A stretch of 64,000 bases of DNA from Prolixibacteraceae bacterium JC049 (GTDB lineage Bacteria; Bacteroidota; Bacteroidia; Bacteroidales; Prolixibacteraceae): positions 744,001-808,000 of the forward strand of contig SACZ01000002.1 in the NCBI GenBank assembly GCA_023369685.1, in the 5' to 3' direction. This document shows, one piece after another, positions 8,207-18,000 of this stretch (position 1 is its first letter; every line of letters begins with the position of its first letter). The position numbers were made by a program, and so were the translations under genes. A model generated the notes under the pieces. That model was not told the origin of the DNA, did no database searches, and worked only from the letters and a program-made list of their open reading frames with translations.

Positions 8207-9589
8207 TTATGATTTATTTTTGTTTCTATTTCTTTTCCACTGCTTACTGAACGATTCTTTTGCAATTGGAGGAAGTGATTTATCCTCTCCTGCAATATGA
8301 GGAACCATTTGTAAACCTAAATTTTTCATTCCTCCACCTGATAGATCCATTAGAGCACGTTTTCCCATAATTAGTTCCATACCTTTCATAGCTAACGTCC
8401 AACTTAATGGAGAATTGCCTTCTTCAACTGCTTTACTTCTATTTAAAAGCAGTAAATCGTGCAAAGGAATTTTCACGGGGCATACTTCAGAACATTTGCC
8501 ACAAACCGAACAGGCAAAACTCAAATGGTTATAGTCTTTAAAACCTTTGTAAAAAGGAGTAATAACAGAACCAATTGGGCCACTATATGTGGCATCGTAA
8601 GTATAACCGCCAATATTTTTATAGATAGGACAACTATTCAGACAAGCCCCACATCTAATGCATTTTAATGCTTCGAATTGCTTATCTGATTCCAACAGGT
8701 CGGTGCGTCCATTATCCATTAGAATCACCACCATTCGTTCTGGTCCATCTACCTCATCACTCTTTTTCGGACCTGTTATTAACGAATTATAAACAGTTAT
8801 CTGCTGTCCTGTTCCATGAGCTGCTAATAATGGCCAGAAATGGGCCAAGTCGCGATACGAAGGAATCACTTTTTCGATACCTGCAATTACCACATGAGTT
8901 TTGGGAAATGCCATTGTCATAACACCATTTCCTTCATTTTCGGTTAAAGCAATACCTCCGGCATCAGCCACAATGAAATTAGCTCCAGTAACTCCAACAT
9001 CAGCATTACAGAACTTCTCGCGCAATGTTTCTCGAACAAAATTGGTTAGAAATTCGGGAGAACTATGCTCGGGAGTACCATGTTTCTCATGAAAAAGAGT
9101 GGCAATATCTTCTTTTGATTTATGCATTGCCGGCGTAACAATATGATATGGTTTTTCGCCAGCAATTTGCACAATATATTCTCCTAAATCGGTTTCTACC
9201 GATTCTACATTTTCTTTTTCAAGGTGTTCATTCAACTCTACTTCTTCGGTAGTCATCGATTTACTTTTAACTACCAATTTCGCTTCGTGTTGATGAACGA
9301 TTTCCGAAATGTGTTTTAATGTTTCGTTGGCATCTTTAGCCCACAATACTTCAATACCATTTCGTTTTGCATTCTTCTCAAATATCTCCAGGTATTCATC
9401 CAAATGGGTAATAACATGGCTTTTTATTTCAGCAGCTTTCTCTTTGGCTAAATCCAAGTCGGAGTAACGTTGTTTCCCCACAGCTACCGCAGCATCGTAT
9501 TTCGAAATATTAAACCGAATGGTTTTTCGGTGATTTAAATCGAAAGCGACACGCTTACTCTCCTTTATGAATACCTCTTTATTCGACAT
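8207..9589 (-). CDS. lutB: LutB-like iron-sulfur protein (lactate utilisation)
   Basis: A 460-residue protein with an N-terminal LUD domain (about 60-290) and two 4Fe-4S motifs: Cys310, 313, 316, 320 and Cys360, 363, 366, 370, each ending in CP. In B. subtilis LutABC oxidises L-lactate to pyruvate, with LutB as an electron-carrying subunit. Here neither lutA nor lutC adjoins it. The neighbours are rpiB, nine bases upstream, and an Rrf2 regulator, five bases downstream. The partner subunits may be elsewhere, or this paralogue may serve another dehydrogenase. Confidence 0.85.
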   Translation of the reverse strand: MSNKEVFIKESKRVAFDLNHRKTIRFNISKYDAAVAVGKQRYSDLDLAKEKAAEIKSHVITHLDEYLEIFEKNAKRNGIEVLWAKDANETLKHISEIVHQHEAKLVVKSKSMTTEEVELNEHLEKENVESVETDLGEYIVQIAGEKPYHIVTPAMHKSKEDIATLFHEKHGTPEHSSPEFLTNFVRETLREKFCNADVGVTGANFIVADAGGIALTENEGNGVMTMAFPKTHVVIAGIEKVIPSYRDLAHFWPLLAAHGTGQQITVYNSLITGPKKSDEVDGPERMVVILMDNGRTDLLESDKQFEALKCIRCGACLNSCPIYKNIGGYTYDATYSGPIGSVITPFYKGFKDYNHLSFACSVCGKCSEVCPVKIPLHDLLLLNRSKAVEEGNSPLSWTLAMKGMELIMGKRALMDLSGGGMKNLGLQMVPHIAGEDKSLPPIAKESFSKQWKRNRNKNKS

Positions 9590-9598
9590 TAAAAGACC

Positions 9599-10039
9599 TT
9601 ATTTCAATGCAATTTTTTCTACTCTTCGGATATGTCTTCCTCCTTCGAATTCAGTATTCAAAAAGGCATCGACAATAGCCAAAGCTTCTTCCTCTGAAAC
9701 ATAACGAGCAGGAATTGAACATACATTTGCATCGTTGTGCTCGCGAGCCAATTGAGCTAACTCAACCTGCCAACATAAAGCAGAACGAATTCCCTGGTGT
9801 TTATTAGCAGCCATGCTAATTCCGTTACCGCTACCACAAAGAGTAATTCCAAAAATGAATTCTCCTTTTTCTACAGCGTCGGCCAACGGATGAGCAAAAT
9901 CAGGATAATCACAACTTTCTTCAGATGGACATCCAAAATCTTTAACACTATAACCCAACTTCTCTAAGTGTTCGATAATCACTTTTTTGGTTCCAAATCC
10001 AGCATGATCGGAAGCCAATGCAATCGACTTATTACTCAC
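9599..10039 (-). CDS. rpiB: Ribose-5-phosphate isomerase B
   Basis: Cytoplasmic isomerase for ribose 5-phosphate and ribulose 5-phosphate in the non-oxidative pentose phosphate pathway. The N-terminal ALASDHAGFG and the active-site stretch CGSGNGISMAANKHQGIR are characteristic of RpiB. The 146-residue length is normal. It ends nine bases before lutB, so the two are probably cotranscribed with the Rrf2 gene. The related sugar-phosphate isomerase LacA/LacB is less likely given the CGSGNG motif common in Bacteroidetes RpiB. Confidence 0.92.
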   Translation of the reverse strand: MSNKSIALASDHAGFGTKKVIIEHLEKLGYSVKDFGCPSEESCDYPDFAHPLADAVEKGEFIFGITLCGSGNGISMAANKHQGIRSALCWQVELAQLAREHNDANVCSIPARYVSEEEALAIVDAFLNTEFEGGRHIRRVEKIALK

Positions 10040-10111
10040 TTTTATATTTTTTAATCAGCAAATTACGGCAAATTTAATACTAAAAAGTATTTTTTTACTG
10101 TTGCTCTGCTA

Positions 10112-11581
10112 CTATTTCCTTCTCAAGCCTTTTAAAAGTGCTTTTTCTTTACGCAGAATAATAGTCATGAAACCTAACATTAGCAGTGTATTAACACCCA
10201 ATCGGGCAATCAAACCTTCAGGGCTTATTTGAATTGAAACTAAAAACAAAATAGTTGCAACTCCGAAATAAAAGAGAATAGATTTCAAATCGTAAGGGAT
10301 AGGGTAATGTTTTCGGCCTACAAAATAAGAGGCAATAGTCATGAAAACATAACAGGTTAATCCGGCAATAGCCGATCCCATGTAACCAATTTTTGGTACT
10401 AAAATAAAATTTAATGCCAGTGTTATTCCAGCTCCCATATAGGCAAAATAGGCTCCAAATTTGGTTTTATCGGTTAGTTTATACCATAACGATAGCGTAT
10501 AAAAAATCCCCAGAAACAAATTAGCCATAAGAATTAATGGCACCACTTTTAATCCTTCATGGTATCGGCTTCCAATTAATAGTTTCACAATATCGATATA
10601 AAACATTACACCCAAGAAAATGACCAAGCCAAACACAACGAAGTATTTCATGATATCGGCATAAATTTGTTTGGTATCGGCACCACTTTTTTGTGAAAAG
10701 AAAAAAGGCTCGAATGCATATCGGAATGCCTGAATAAACAGAGCCATAAAAATCCCAAGTTTATAATTCGCTCCATAGATTCCTGTCTGAGCCATTCCAT
10801 CGGTCCCTTCTGGAAGTAATTCTTTCAGTAAGATTTTATCCATACTTTGGTTAATAACTCCTGCAATTCCAACCAAAAGAATTGGAAAACCATATTTCAA
10901 CATCGATTTTAACAACTCTTTATCGAAAGACCATTTCACTCGGAACATTTCAGGAAGCAATAGTAAAAGAGTTAGTCCGCTGGCCAATAAATTACTAATG
11001 AACACATACCCAACACCTATTTTCTCAGAGTAAATATTCTCTACGAAGGTGAAGCCATTTTTTATCAACCAAGGGCATAGTAAAAGAAAAAACAAGTTAA
11101 GACCAATCATCACCAATATATTGATCATTTTAATGCTGGCAAACTTTACTGCTTTCTTTCTAAACCGAAGTTGAGCAAATGGAATAGCTGTTACAGCATC
11201 CAATGCAATGATAATTGCCATCCATCGGATATATTCACTATTTCCACTATAGTCTATTAATTGCGCTATGCGGGTAGTATTGCAAACTATTAACACTAAA
11301 AACATTAACGATGTTGCCAACAAGCTTATTAACGATGTTGAAAACACCTTTTCAGGACGATTAGTTTTACCTGCAAACCGGAAGAAACTGGTTTCTATTC
11401 CGTAGGTTAAAAGAATTAAAAGCAATGCCATGTATGCATAAAGGTTTACCACAACTCCATACTCACTTTCGATGAAAATATTGGTATAAAGAGGTATCAA
11501 CAACCAGTTCAATAAGCGCCCCAGAATACTTGGTATTCCATAAATGGCGGTTTCACCTGCTAACTTTTTTAATGCACTCAA
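10112..11581 (-). CDS. Polysaccharide flippase, Wzx/MATE-like
   Basis: A 489-residue integral membrane protein with about 14 predicted helices, of the polysaccharide biosynthesis/oligosaccharide flippase superfamily. It begins SALKKLAGETAIYGIPSILG, a start common among Bacteroidetes lipopolysaccharide biosynthesis flippases. It would move undecaprenyl-linked oligosaccharides across the inner membrane. There are no glycosyltransferases around it, unlike the second flippase at 57920-59407. It is 72 bases upstream of rpiB on the same strand, so a shared transcript is possible but functionally odd. Substrate unknown. Confidence 0.8.
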   Translation of the reverse strand: MSALKKLAGETAIYGIPSILGRLLNWLLIPLYTNIFIESEYGVVVNLYAYMALLLILLTYGIETSFFRFAGKTNRPEKVFSTSLISLLATSLMFLVLIVCNTTRIAQLIDYSGNSEYIRWMAIIIALDAVTAIPFAQLRFRKKAVKFASIKMINILVMIGLNLFFLLLCPWLIKNGFTFVENIYSEKIGVGYVFISNLLASGLTLLLLLPEMFRVKWSFDKELLKSMLKYGFPILLVGIAGVINQSMDKILLKELLPEGTDGMAQTGIYGANYKLGIFMALFIQAFRYAFEPFFFSQKSGADTKQIYADIMKYFVVFGLVIFLGVMFYIDIVKLLIGSRYHEGLKVVPLILMANLFLGIFYTLSLWYKLTDKTKFGAYFAYMGAGITLALNFILVPKIGYMGSAIAGLTCYVFMTIASYFVGRKHYPIPYDLKSILFYFGVATILFLVSIQISPEGLIARLGVNTLLMLGFMTIILRKEKALLKGLRRK

Positions 11582-11711
11582 TTTTTATCTTTTTATTGGT
11601 TGGTAACTTGGTTTGTATTCCTATTTCATTTCTTACATAGCAATTTATGTCAGAAATTAGTTAAAGTTCGTTTTCAAGAATTAACTTTACCATTTTAAAA
11701 ATTATCAGAAA

Positions 11712-12779
11712 ATGAACATGCTAAAATACTTACTTTTTCTTCCGTTTTTAATCAATTGTTTTATTTCGTGTTCAAGTAAAAATAAGAAATCACGACAACC
11801 TGTAACGAAGATCTCTATCTCTCCGGTAAAACGTAAAATTATTTCAGGAGAACAATTAACTATCGATGTTAAAACCCGTTTAAAAAACGGAACTTTAAAT
11901 AAATCAACGCTTTATTTAGACGAGCGACCTATTCATACCAGTGATAAAGCAGAGTATACAATTCAGTTATCAACAGATACTTTAAAAGTAGGAAGCCACC
12001 AAATAAAAGTAATAGCAGTTAAAGAAGATGGCCTACAGGGTACCAATTTCAAGCCTTTCATTTTAAATTCCAACATTAATCCGAAGTTGCTAAAGTACAA
12101 AGTTGAAAAAACACTTTGGCACGACCATAACCATTTTACTCAAGGATTAGAAATTGAAGATGGCTACATGTACGAGTCAACTGGAGAGAATGGAAAATCG
12201 GGTATTTTCAAGTATAAAATTGGTCAGAAAAAAGTTTTGAAATCGGTTCCATTACCTGAGCAATATTTCGGAGAAGGTATTACTATTTTCAACGATAAAA
12301 TTTACCAGGTTACATACCACGCCAAGAAAGGATTCGTATACAACTTAGATAATTTTGCTAAAGTAGATAGTTTCGCTTATGCCAATAGAGAAGGGTGGGG
12401 ATTAACCCATAATTCGCATCAAATAATCATGAGTGATGGATCGCATAAACTAACTTACTTCGATCCTGCCACAATGAAAAAAGTAAAAGAATTGCAGGTG
12501 TACGATAACAAAGGGCCTGTTCTTCAATTGAACGAATTAGAATACATTGATGGCTATATCTGGGCAAATATCTGGATGAGCGATGTGATTGTTAAGATTG
12601 ATCCTAAAACAGGAAAAGTGGTTGCAAAGCTATACCTAATGGATCTACCTGTTAATATTTCGGCTGATGACACAGAACGAAATGTGCTTAACGGAATAGC
12701 CTGGGATAAGAAAGCAAAGAAGATGTATATCACCGGTAAACTTTGGAAAGAGATGTTCCAGATAAAAGTTATTGAATAA
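11712..12779 (+). CDS. Glutaminyl-peptide cyclotransferase family lipoprotein
   Basis: A 355-residue lipoprotein (lipobox FISC, Cys20). Residues about 35-115 look like an immunoglobulin-type beta domain. From about 130 on, the protein matches the plant/bacterial glutamine cyclotransferase family, a five-bladed propeller: FTQGLEIEDGYMYESTGENG and LNELEYIDGYIWANIW are signature segments. The enzyme converts N-terminal glutamine to pyroglutamate, which in Bacteroidetes protects exported proteins whose mature N-terminus is Gln. It is transcribed alone and ends at a shared terminator with ruvB. Confidence 0.85.
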   Translation: MNMLKYLLFLPFLINCFISCSSKNKKSRQPVTKISISPVKRKIISGEQLTIDVKTRLKNGTLNKSTLYLDERPIHTSDKAEYTIQLSTDTLKVGSHQIKVIAVKEDGLQGTNFKPFILNSNINPKLLKYKVEKTLWHDHNHFTQGLEIEDGYMYESTGENGKSGIFKYKIGQKKVLKSVPLPEQYFGEGITIFNDKIYQVTYHAKKGFVYNLDNFAKVDSFAYANREGWGLTHNSHQIIMSDGSHKLTYFDPATMKKVKELQVYDNKGPVLQLNELEYIDGYIWANIWMSDVIVKIDPKTGKVVAKLYLMDLPVNISADDTERNVLNGIAWDKKAKKMYITGKLWKEMFQIKVIE

Positions 12780-12798
12780 CTCAATTTCTATATAAATA

Positions 12799-12840
12799 AA
12801 AAGGGATTTGGTAACTGTTAATAACAACCAAATCCCTTTT
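12799..12840. terminator. Bidirectional terminator between the cyclotransferase gene and ruvB
   Basis: A perfect 14-bp inverted repeat, AAAAGGGATTTGGT/ACCAAATCCCTTTT, with a 14-base loop. It is flanked by T runs in both readings, so it can serve the plus-strand cyclotransferase gene and the minus-strand ruvB. Confidence 0.9.
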
Positions 12841-12870
12841 TTTATACTTGTTAGCTATTATCAACAATTG

Positions 12871-13893
12871 TTAAAACAATAACATATCATCGCTAGCTTT
12901 ACTTATTCCCAGATGTTTATACGCAAAATCAGTAACCTCTCGTCCTCGAGGTGTTCGTTTTATAAACCCTTCTTTTATTAAAAATGGTTCATAAACCTCT
13001 TCAATGGTTCCGGCATCTTCACCAACTGCTGTGGCGATAGTAGAAATACCAACAGGTCCGCCTTTAAATTTCTCGATAATGGTCTGAAGAATCTTATTAT
13101 CCATCTCGTCTAAACCATTTTTATCGATATTAAGTGCCTCTAGTGCATAACGTGTGATTTCTAAATCAATTTTACCATTTCCTTTTACCTGAGCAAAATC
13201 GCGAACCCGGCGCAACAGCGAATTTACAATTCGGGGAGTACCGCGACTTCTACCAGCTATTTCAATGGCTGCTCGTTCGTCGATATGAGTATCCAATATT
13301 CTGGAAGAGCGTTGTACAATTCCTGTTAATATCTTAACATCGTAGTATTCAAGGTGACAGTTAATACCAAAACGAGCTCTCAACGGACTTGTCAACAATC
13401 CCGATCGGGTAGTGGCACCAACTAAAGTAAATGGATTTAACTCTAACTGAATAGAACGCGCACTGGGCCCTTTATCGATCATTATATCGATTTTGTAGTC
13501 CTCCATAGCCGAATACAAATATTCTTCAACAATGGGGCTTAAACGGTGTATCTCGTCAATGAAAAGTACGTCGCGATACTCCAGATTGGTCAATAAACCC
13601 GCCAAATCGCCAGGTTTATCCAAAACAGGGCCGGAAGTCACTTTCATATTCGCACCCAATTCATGAGCAACAATATTCGAAAGCGTGGTTTTTCCCAATC
13701 CAGGAGGTCCGTGTAACAAAACATGATCCAGAGCTTCGCCACGCATATTGGCAGCTTTCACAAATATCTTCAGGTTTTCAACAATCTTATCCTGACCGCT
13801 AAAATCTCCAAAGGAATCGGGGCGTAAAGCTTTATCTAAATCTCTGTCATTTTCGGAAACATTATCTCCTCTTAAATCAACAAAATCAGTCAT
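12871..13893 (-). CDS. ruvB: Holliday junction branch migration helicase RuvB
   Basis: AAA+ motor of the RuvABC complex that drives branch migration of Holliday junctions. Walker [10 protein letters not shown] is at 62-70, Walker B FIDEIHRL follows near 115, then the sensor and arginine-finger region ([19 protein letters not shown]). A C-terminal winged helix closes the protein with TPRGREVT. The length of 340 residues is normal. ruvA is not adjacent. A -7 box TACCTTTG lies on the minus strand at 13969-13962, implying a 5' leader of about 60 bases. Confidence 0.97.
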   Translation of the reverse strand: MTDFVDLRGDNVSENDRDLDKALRPDSFGDFSGQDKIVENLKIFVKAANMRGEALDHVLLHGPPGLGKTTLSNIVAHELGANMKVTSGPVLDKPGDLAGLLTNLEYRDVLFIDEIHRLSPIVEEYLYSAMEDYKIDIMIDKGPSARSIQLELNPFTLVGATTRSGLLTSPLRARFGINCHLEYYDVKILTGIVQRSSRILDTHIDERAAIEIAGRSRGTPRIVNSLLRRVRDFAQVKGNGKIDLEITRYALEALNIDKNGLDEMDNKILQTIIEKFKGGPVGISTIATAVGEDAGTIEEVYEPFLIKEGFIKRTPRGREVTDFAYKHLGISKASDDMLLF

Positions 13894-13961
13894 TTACGAT
13901 CTATTTCAGGTCGACATCTATAAATATAAAATGTACAGAATATCTGCGTTTCTATTAAAAA

Positions 13962-13969
13962 CAAAGGTA
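13962..13969 (-). promoter_or_regulatory. Probable -7 box of ruvB
   Basis: TACCTTTG on the minus strand fits TAnnTTTG and lies about 70 bases before the ruvB start. No good -33 TTTG is seen at the expected distance, so confidence is limited. Confidence 0.4.
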
Positions 13970-14026
13970 AGTAATTCATCCGTTTAACCAGATGAGTTAT
14001 GAACTGAATAAAATAACGAATTGCAA

Positions 14027-14422
14027 TTAAACGATATTCAAATCGACAAAAATCTGATTCAATGTTACCATATCAAAAGGTTTCGACATAAAATCGTCCA
14101 TACCTATCTCAATGCATTTTTCCCTGTCGTTATCTAACGTATTGGCAGTAATAGCAATAATTGGTGTACGAGGTAGGTTTTTCTCTTTTTCTACTTTTCT
14201 GATATTCTGAGTTGCTTCAAGTCCATCCATTACCGGCATCATGATATCCATCAAAACCACATCATAGCTGTTGGCCTGATACATGTCAACAGCTTCTAAA
14301 CCATTGTTTGCAATTTCAACCTGGTGATCTTTCTTCTGCAAACTAAACGTGGTTATTTTCTGGTTTAACAAGTTATCTTCAACCAATAATATTTTCAAAC
14401 TTTTCCCCATATCAAACACCAT
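14027..14422 (-). CDS. Single-domain response regulator (receiver only)
   Basis: A CheY-like receiver with no output domain. The acidic pocket is in LLVEDN, the phosphoacceptor in VLMDIMMPVMDG is Asp59, and the conserved lysine is in MSKPFD. Such receivers often take part in phosphorelays with hybrid histidine kinases. The longest frame starts at 14455, but a promoter (14471-14440) overlaps its first codons, so the start is placed at ATG 14422 (14410 is also possible). No kinase is adjacent; the partner is unknown. Confidence 0.85.
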   Translation of the reverse strand: MVFDMGKSLKILLVEDNLLNQKITTFSLQKKDHQVEIANNGLEAVDMYQANSYDVVLMDIMMPVMDGLEATQNIRKVEKEKNLPRTPIIAITANTLDNDREKCIEIGMDDFMSKPFDMVTLNQIFVDLNIV

Positions 14423-14439
14423 ATTGTTAGGTTTCTTAG

Positions 14440-14471
14440 CGAATATACGTTTCAATTTTCAAATACGCAAA
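14440..14471 (-). promoter_or_regulatory. Promoter of the receiver gene
   Basis: On the minus strand TTTG (14471-14468) is followed after exactly 20 bases by TATATTCG (14447-14440), one base off TAnnTTTG. It lies inside the longest version of the downstream frame and so argues for the shorter start at 14422 or 14410. Confidence 0.55.
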
Positions 14472-14793
14472 ACCTTTTCCACATCTCATATTATTATAAA
14501 CATTATAGATTTATTTAAATTTTAAAAAAAGATGATAATGTATATATCCTGTTAATGTTGAGTATAGTTTTATTAGAAATTTCTTGATTTAACAGATTTT
14601 ATCAGTCTGTGAGTCGTATTTCAACATTTAATTAAAAGCTTAATTCTATATAAATCAATGAACTTTGATAGTTGTTAAACAGATGTTAATAGAGACGTTT
14701 GAATAGACTTTTAAATAGATTTTGTTGTTTATTTTTGAGGATATTAATGTTGAATCACGGAGGATTAAAAACGAAAAAAAATGCTTGCTTTTT

Positions 14794-14809
14794 ATGAATG
14801 AGCATTCAT
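14794..14809. promoter_or_regulatory. Palindromic candidate operator
   Basis: ATGAATGAGCATTCAT is a 7-2-7 inverted repeat about 105 bases upstream of the likely DUF4175 -7 box. TGAATG..CATTCA half-sites resemble those bound by several TetR-family fatty-acid regulators, but no such regulator is in the window. Binding is speculative. Confidence 0.3.
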
Positions 14810-14914
14810 TTAATAAAATCGATGAATATAAAAAGAGGAAAAAAAAATAGTTGTTTAAATGTATTAACTCTTTTTCACAACGATATTAAAAACGTAAATC
14901 CCCCAAAAATCAAC

Positions 14915-14922
14915 TACTTTTG
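14915..14922 (+). promoter_or_regulatory. Probable -7 box for the DUF4175-ybeY transcript
   Basis: TACTTTTG fits TAnnTTTG. It would give a leader of roughly 100 bases containing the hairpin 14934-14975. A matching -33 element is not evident. Confidence 0.4.
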
Positions 14923-15025
14923 TATATTGAAATCTGTTAGAAGCCTAAAATACAATGCTTTAATGTTTCTAACAGCTTGTTGATAGCCTTTTAAGTAACT
15001 GAAATATAGCACATAACACTTTATA

Positions 15026-18000
15026 ATGGAGCAATTGACCCGACAACTGAGGATAAATCTGAATAAAACCAACAAAAGGTTCTACCTAAAAATGGCATTT
15101 ACCCGTTTATTGTGGATGTTATTAATAGGTATTTGTCTATTTGTTATTCTGTTATTAACGGAGTATGTGTATTACTTTCCTGTTGATATAAAGCAAGTTG
15201 CAGTTTTGTTCACGTTGTTATTAATGGGGTTATTCACAGTTATCAATATAGGTTTTCCACTATTGAAAGCGTTTGGAGTTATAAAAGGACTATCTAATGA
15301 GAAGCTGAATGAAATAATTATAAAAAAGCATCCAGAATTAAAAGATTACATACTAAATACACTGGAACTGGATAATATTTCGAAAAAGAACGAATTAATT
15401 GAGGCCAGTATCCAACAGAAAATGTCGCTTATTAACAATGTTAACATCTCAGAAAGTGTTGATTTTAGTGGCTTTAAACAGCTTTATCTACGACTGTTGT
15501 TTATTACTATTGGTGTTATTGTTGTGTTTCTTTTCGATATTAATGGTTTAAGTGATGCTACATCCAGATTGAAAAATTACGATGTGGAATATTTTCCTCC
15601 GGCTCCATATTCAGTTGAACTGTTAACATCAAAATTAGAAGTTGAAAAAGGAACCGACTTGCAAGTGCGTTTTGCTGTAACCGGAAAGAAGATACCTGAA
15701 AGTCTGTTTATTAAAATTGGTGCTAACTTTTTTCAGGCCGATCAGAAAAATGATACACTATTTAATTACTTGTTTAAAAGTGTGAATAGTGCGTTTGATT
15801 TTACAGTTACTGATAAGAAGTTCGAGAGTGAGTCGTATAATGTTAATGTGCTTAAAAGACCTCAAATAATCCATTTGAAAACAACGGTAATTCCACCAGC
15901 ATATACTGGGTTGAAAAAGCGTGTTCAAAACGATAATGGAAATGTGGATATACCTGTTGGTAGTGTGTTAGAATGGAATGTTCAATCTATTGATAATGAT
16001 GATTTAAGGTTGGTTATAAACAAAGACACAATTCCTGTTAAAAGTGTTGATAGAGAATTTAAAGTGAGAAGAAAAATCAAAGAAGATTCTCGCTATTTCT
16101 TCCTCTTATCGAATGAGCATTTTAAAGATGTAAAAGATGTAGATTATCAGGTGAAAACAATTGTCGATCAGTTTCCTGAAATAGAGTTGGTACAGATGCG
16201 CGATAGCATGCAGTATACTACTTTCTTTTTTAAAGGAGAGGTGGCCGATGATTATGGATTCTCTAAATTGGAATTTCATGTGAATTGGGAGGATGGCGAT
16301 TCGGTTTATCAACTGCCTTTTGATAAACGATTAACTCCACAAAAATTCTACTTTGCACACGATTTCAACGGTTACAAACAATATGCACAATCGTTAGAAT
16401 ACTATTTCGAAATATGGGATAACGATGGTATTAATGGTGCTAAAAAATCAATATCTCAGGTTTATCAATTCCATTTTCCAAGTCAGCAAGATTTGTTCGA
16501 TAGAGAAAATGAGGGGCACGAGAAATTAGAAGACTTAGCTCAGAAAAGTTCAAAAGCCATTGATAATATTCGAAAAGGCTTACAGAATATCCAGCAAAAA
16601 TCGGTTGATAAGAATTTAAGTGACTGGGAACGTTCTCAGATGTTGGAAAATGTAGTTCAGCAAAAAGAGCAGCTTGAAAATTTCATGCAGCAAATGCAGC
16701 AGGAAAATGAGCAGATGAATAATTTCTCTAACTCATTCGAAGAGCAAGATCAGGAGTTGATGAAAAAGCAGCAAGAGATTAATGAATTAATCAAAGAGGT
16801 TTTTTCCGACGAAATTCAGAAGTTACTAGAGGAATTCAACAAGTTGTTAAATGACTTCGATCAAAAGAAATTCAACGATTTAAGTCAGAAAATGGATAAA
16901 GCCATGGAGGATTTTCAACAACGAATGGATCGTAATTTGGAAATGCTTCGTAAGCTGCAAATAGAACGAAAAATTAAGCGAATTACCGACGAACTGGATC
17001 AAATGGCTTTCGATGAACAGAAGCGCTCGGAAGAAGATTTGAACCTGAGAAAAGAGGGGGCCGAAGAGATGGCCGATATGAAAAGTCATGAAGAGCATTT
17101 CGAGTCGTTGATGAATGAGTTGGATAAAGTGAATGAGTTGAATTCGAAACTGGAGAATAAAATGCCGCTGAATTTCGATAAAGAAAAACAGCAAATTCGA
17201 CAAAATTTCCAGCAGCTTAAAAAAGATATCAATAGCAAAAAGAGAAGAAATTATAAGAAGAATCTTTCCAAAAATAGCGACAAGTTATCGGAGTTATCAT
17301 CCAAACTTCAACAAGCAGTTAGTAAAAATAAAATGCAAAAGCTGAAAGTGAATTTGGCTGCATTACGCTTGTTGTTAGATGACTTGGTTAAGATGTCGTT
17401 TTTCCAGGAAGATATTTATAAACAAACCGAACGCATGTCGAATAGCGATCCGTTGGCAAAAGGAATTAAATCGAACCAGAAGCGATTGGAAACGCATTTC
17501 GAAATAATGAAAGATTCCATTTATGCTTTGGCTAAACGTTCGGCACAAGTTCATTCGGCGGTTAATGACGACATGGTTGAGATTGATTACAACCTGGAAA
17601 AAGCAATGGATGAAATGGAAGAGGGAAGATTTTATTCGGCTCGAATAAATGGTCGTAATATTATCACTTCTACCAATAATATAGCTTTAATGTTCGATGA
17701 GATTATTAAACAGCTGGAGCAGCAAATGGCCAACTCAATGCCGGGCGATCAGCAGTGCGAAAATCCGAGCGATAAGCCATCGGCAATGCCTAACCTGAAG
17801 AGTGCGCAAGATGCTTTCAAGCAGCAGTTGCAGAACATGATTAATGAAATGAAAACTTCGGGGAAATCGGGCAAATTAAACAGACAATTGGGACAAGCTT
17901 TAAGTCAGCAGGAGATCATGCAAAATATGATTGAGAAGATGATGCAAGGCAGTGAAGTAGGATCAGAGGCCAGACAAGCATTGAAGCAAGTCGACCAGAT

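Larger units (their letters stand above)
14456..15025. other. Intergenic region of 570 bases before the DUF4175 gene
   Basis: No convincing gene. It is very AT-rich. It holds the receiver promoter at its left edge, an inverted repeat ATGAATG-AG-CATTCAT at 14794-14809, a -7 box TACTTTTG at 14915-14922, and a leader hairpin CTGTTAGAA/TTCTAACAG at 14934-14975. A 61-codon frame at 14798-14983 spans the promoter and hairpin and looks fortuitous. Confidence 0.6.

Noticed and set aside
14798-14983. 61-codon frame in the large gap before the DUF4175 gene
   Set aside because: It spans the likely -7 box and the leader hairpin, lacks a recognisable motif and has AT-driven composition. It is probably not a gene.
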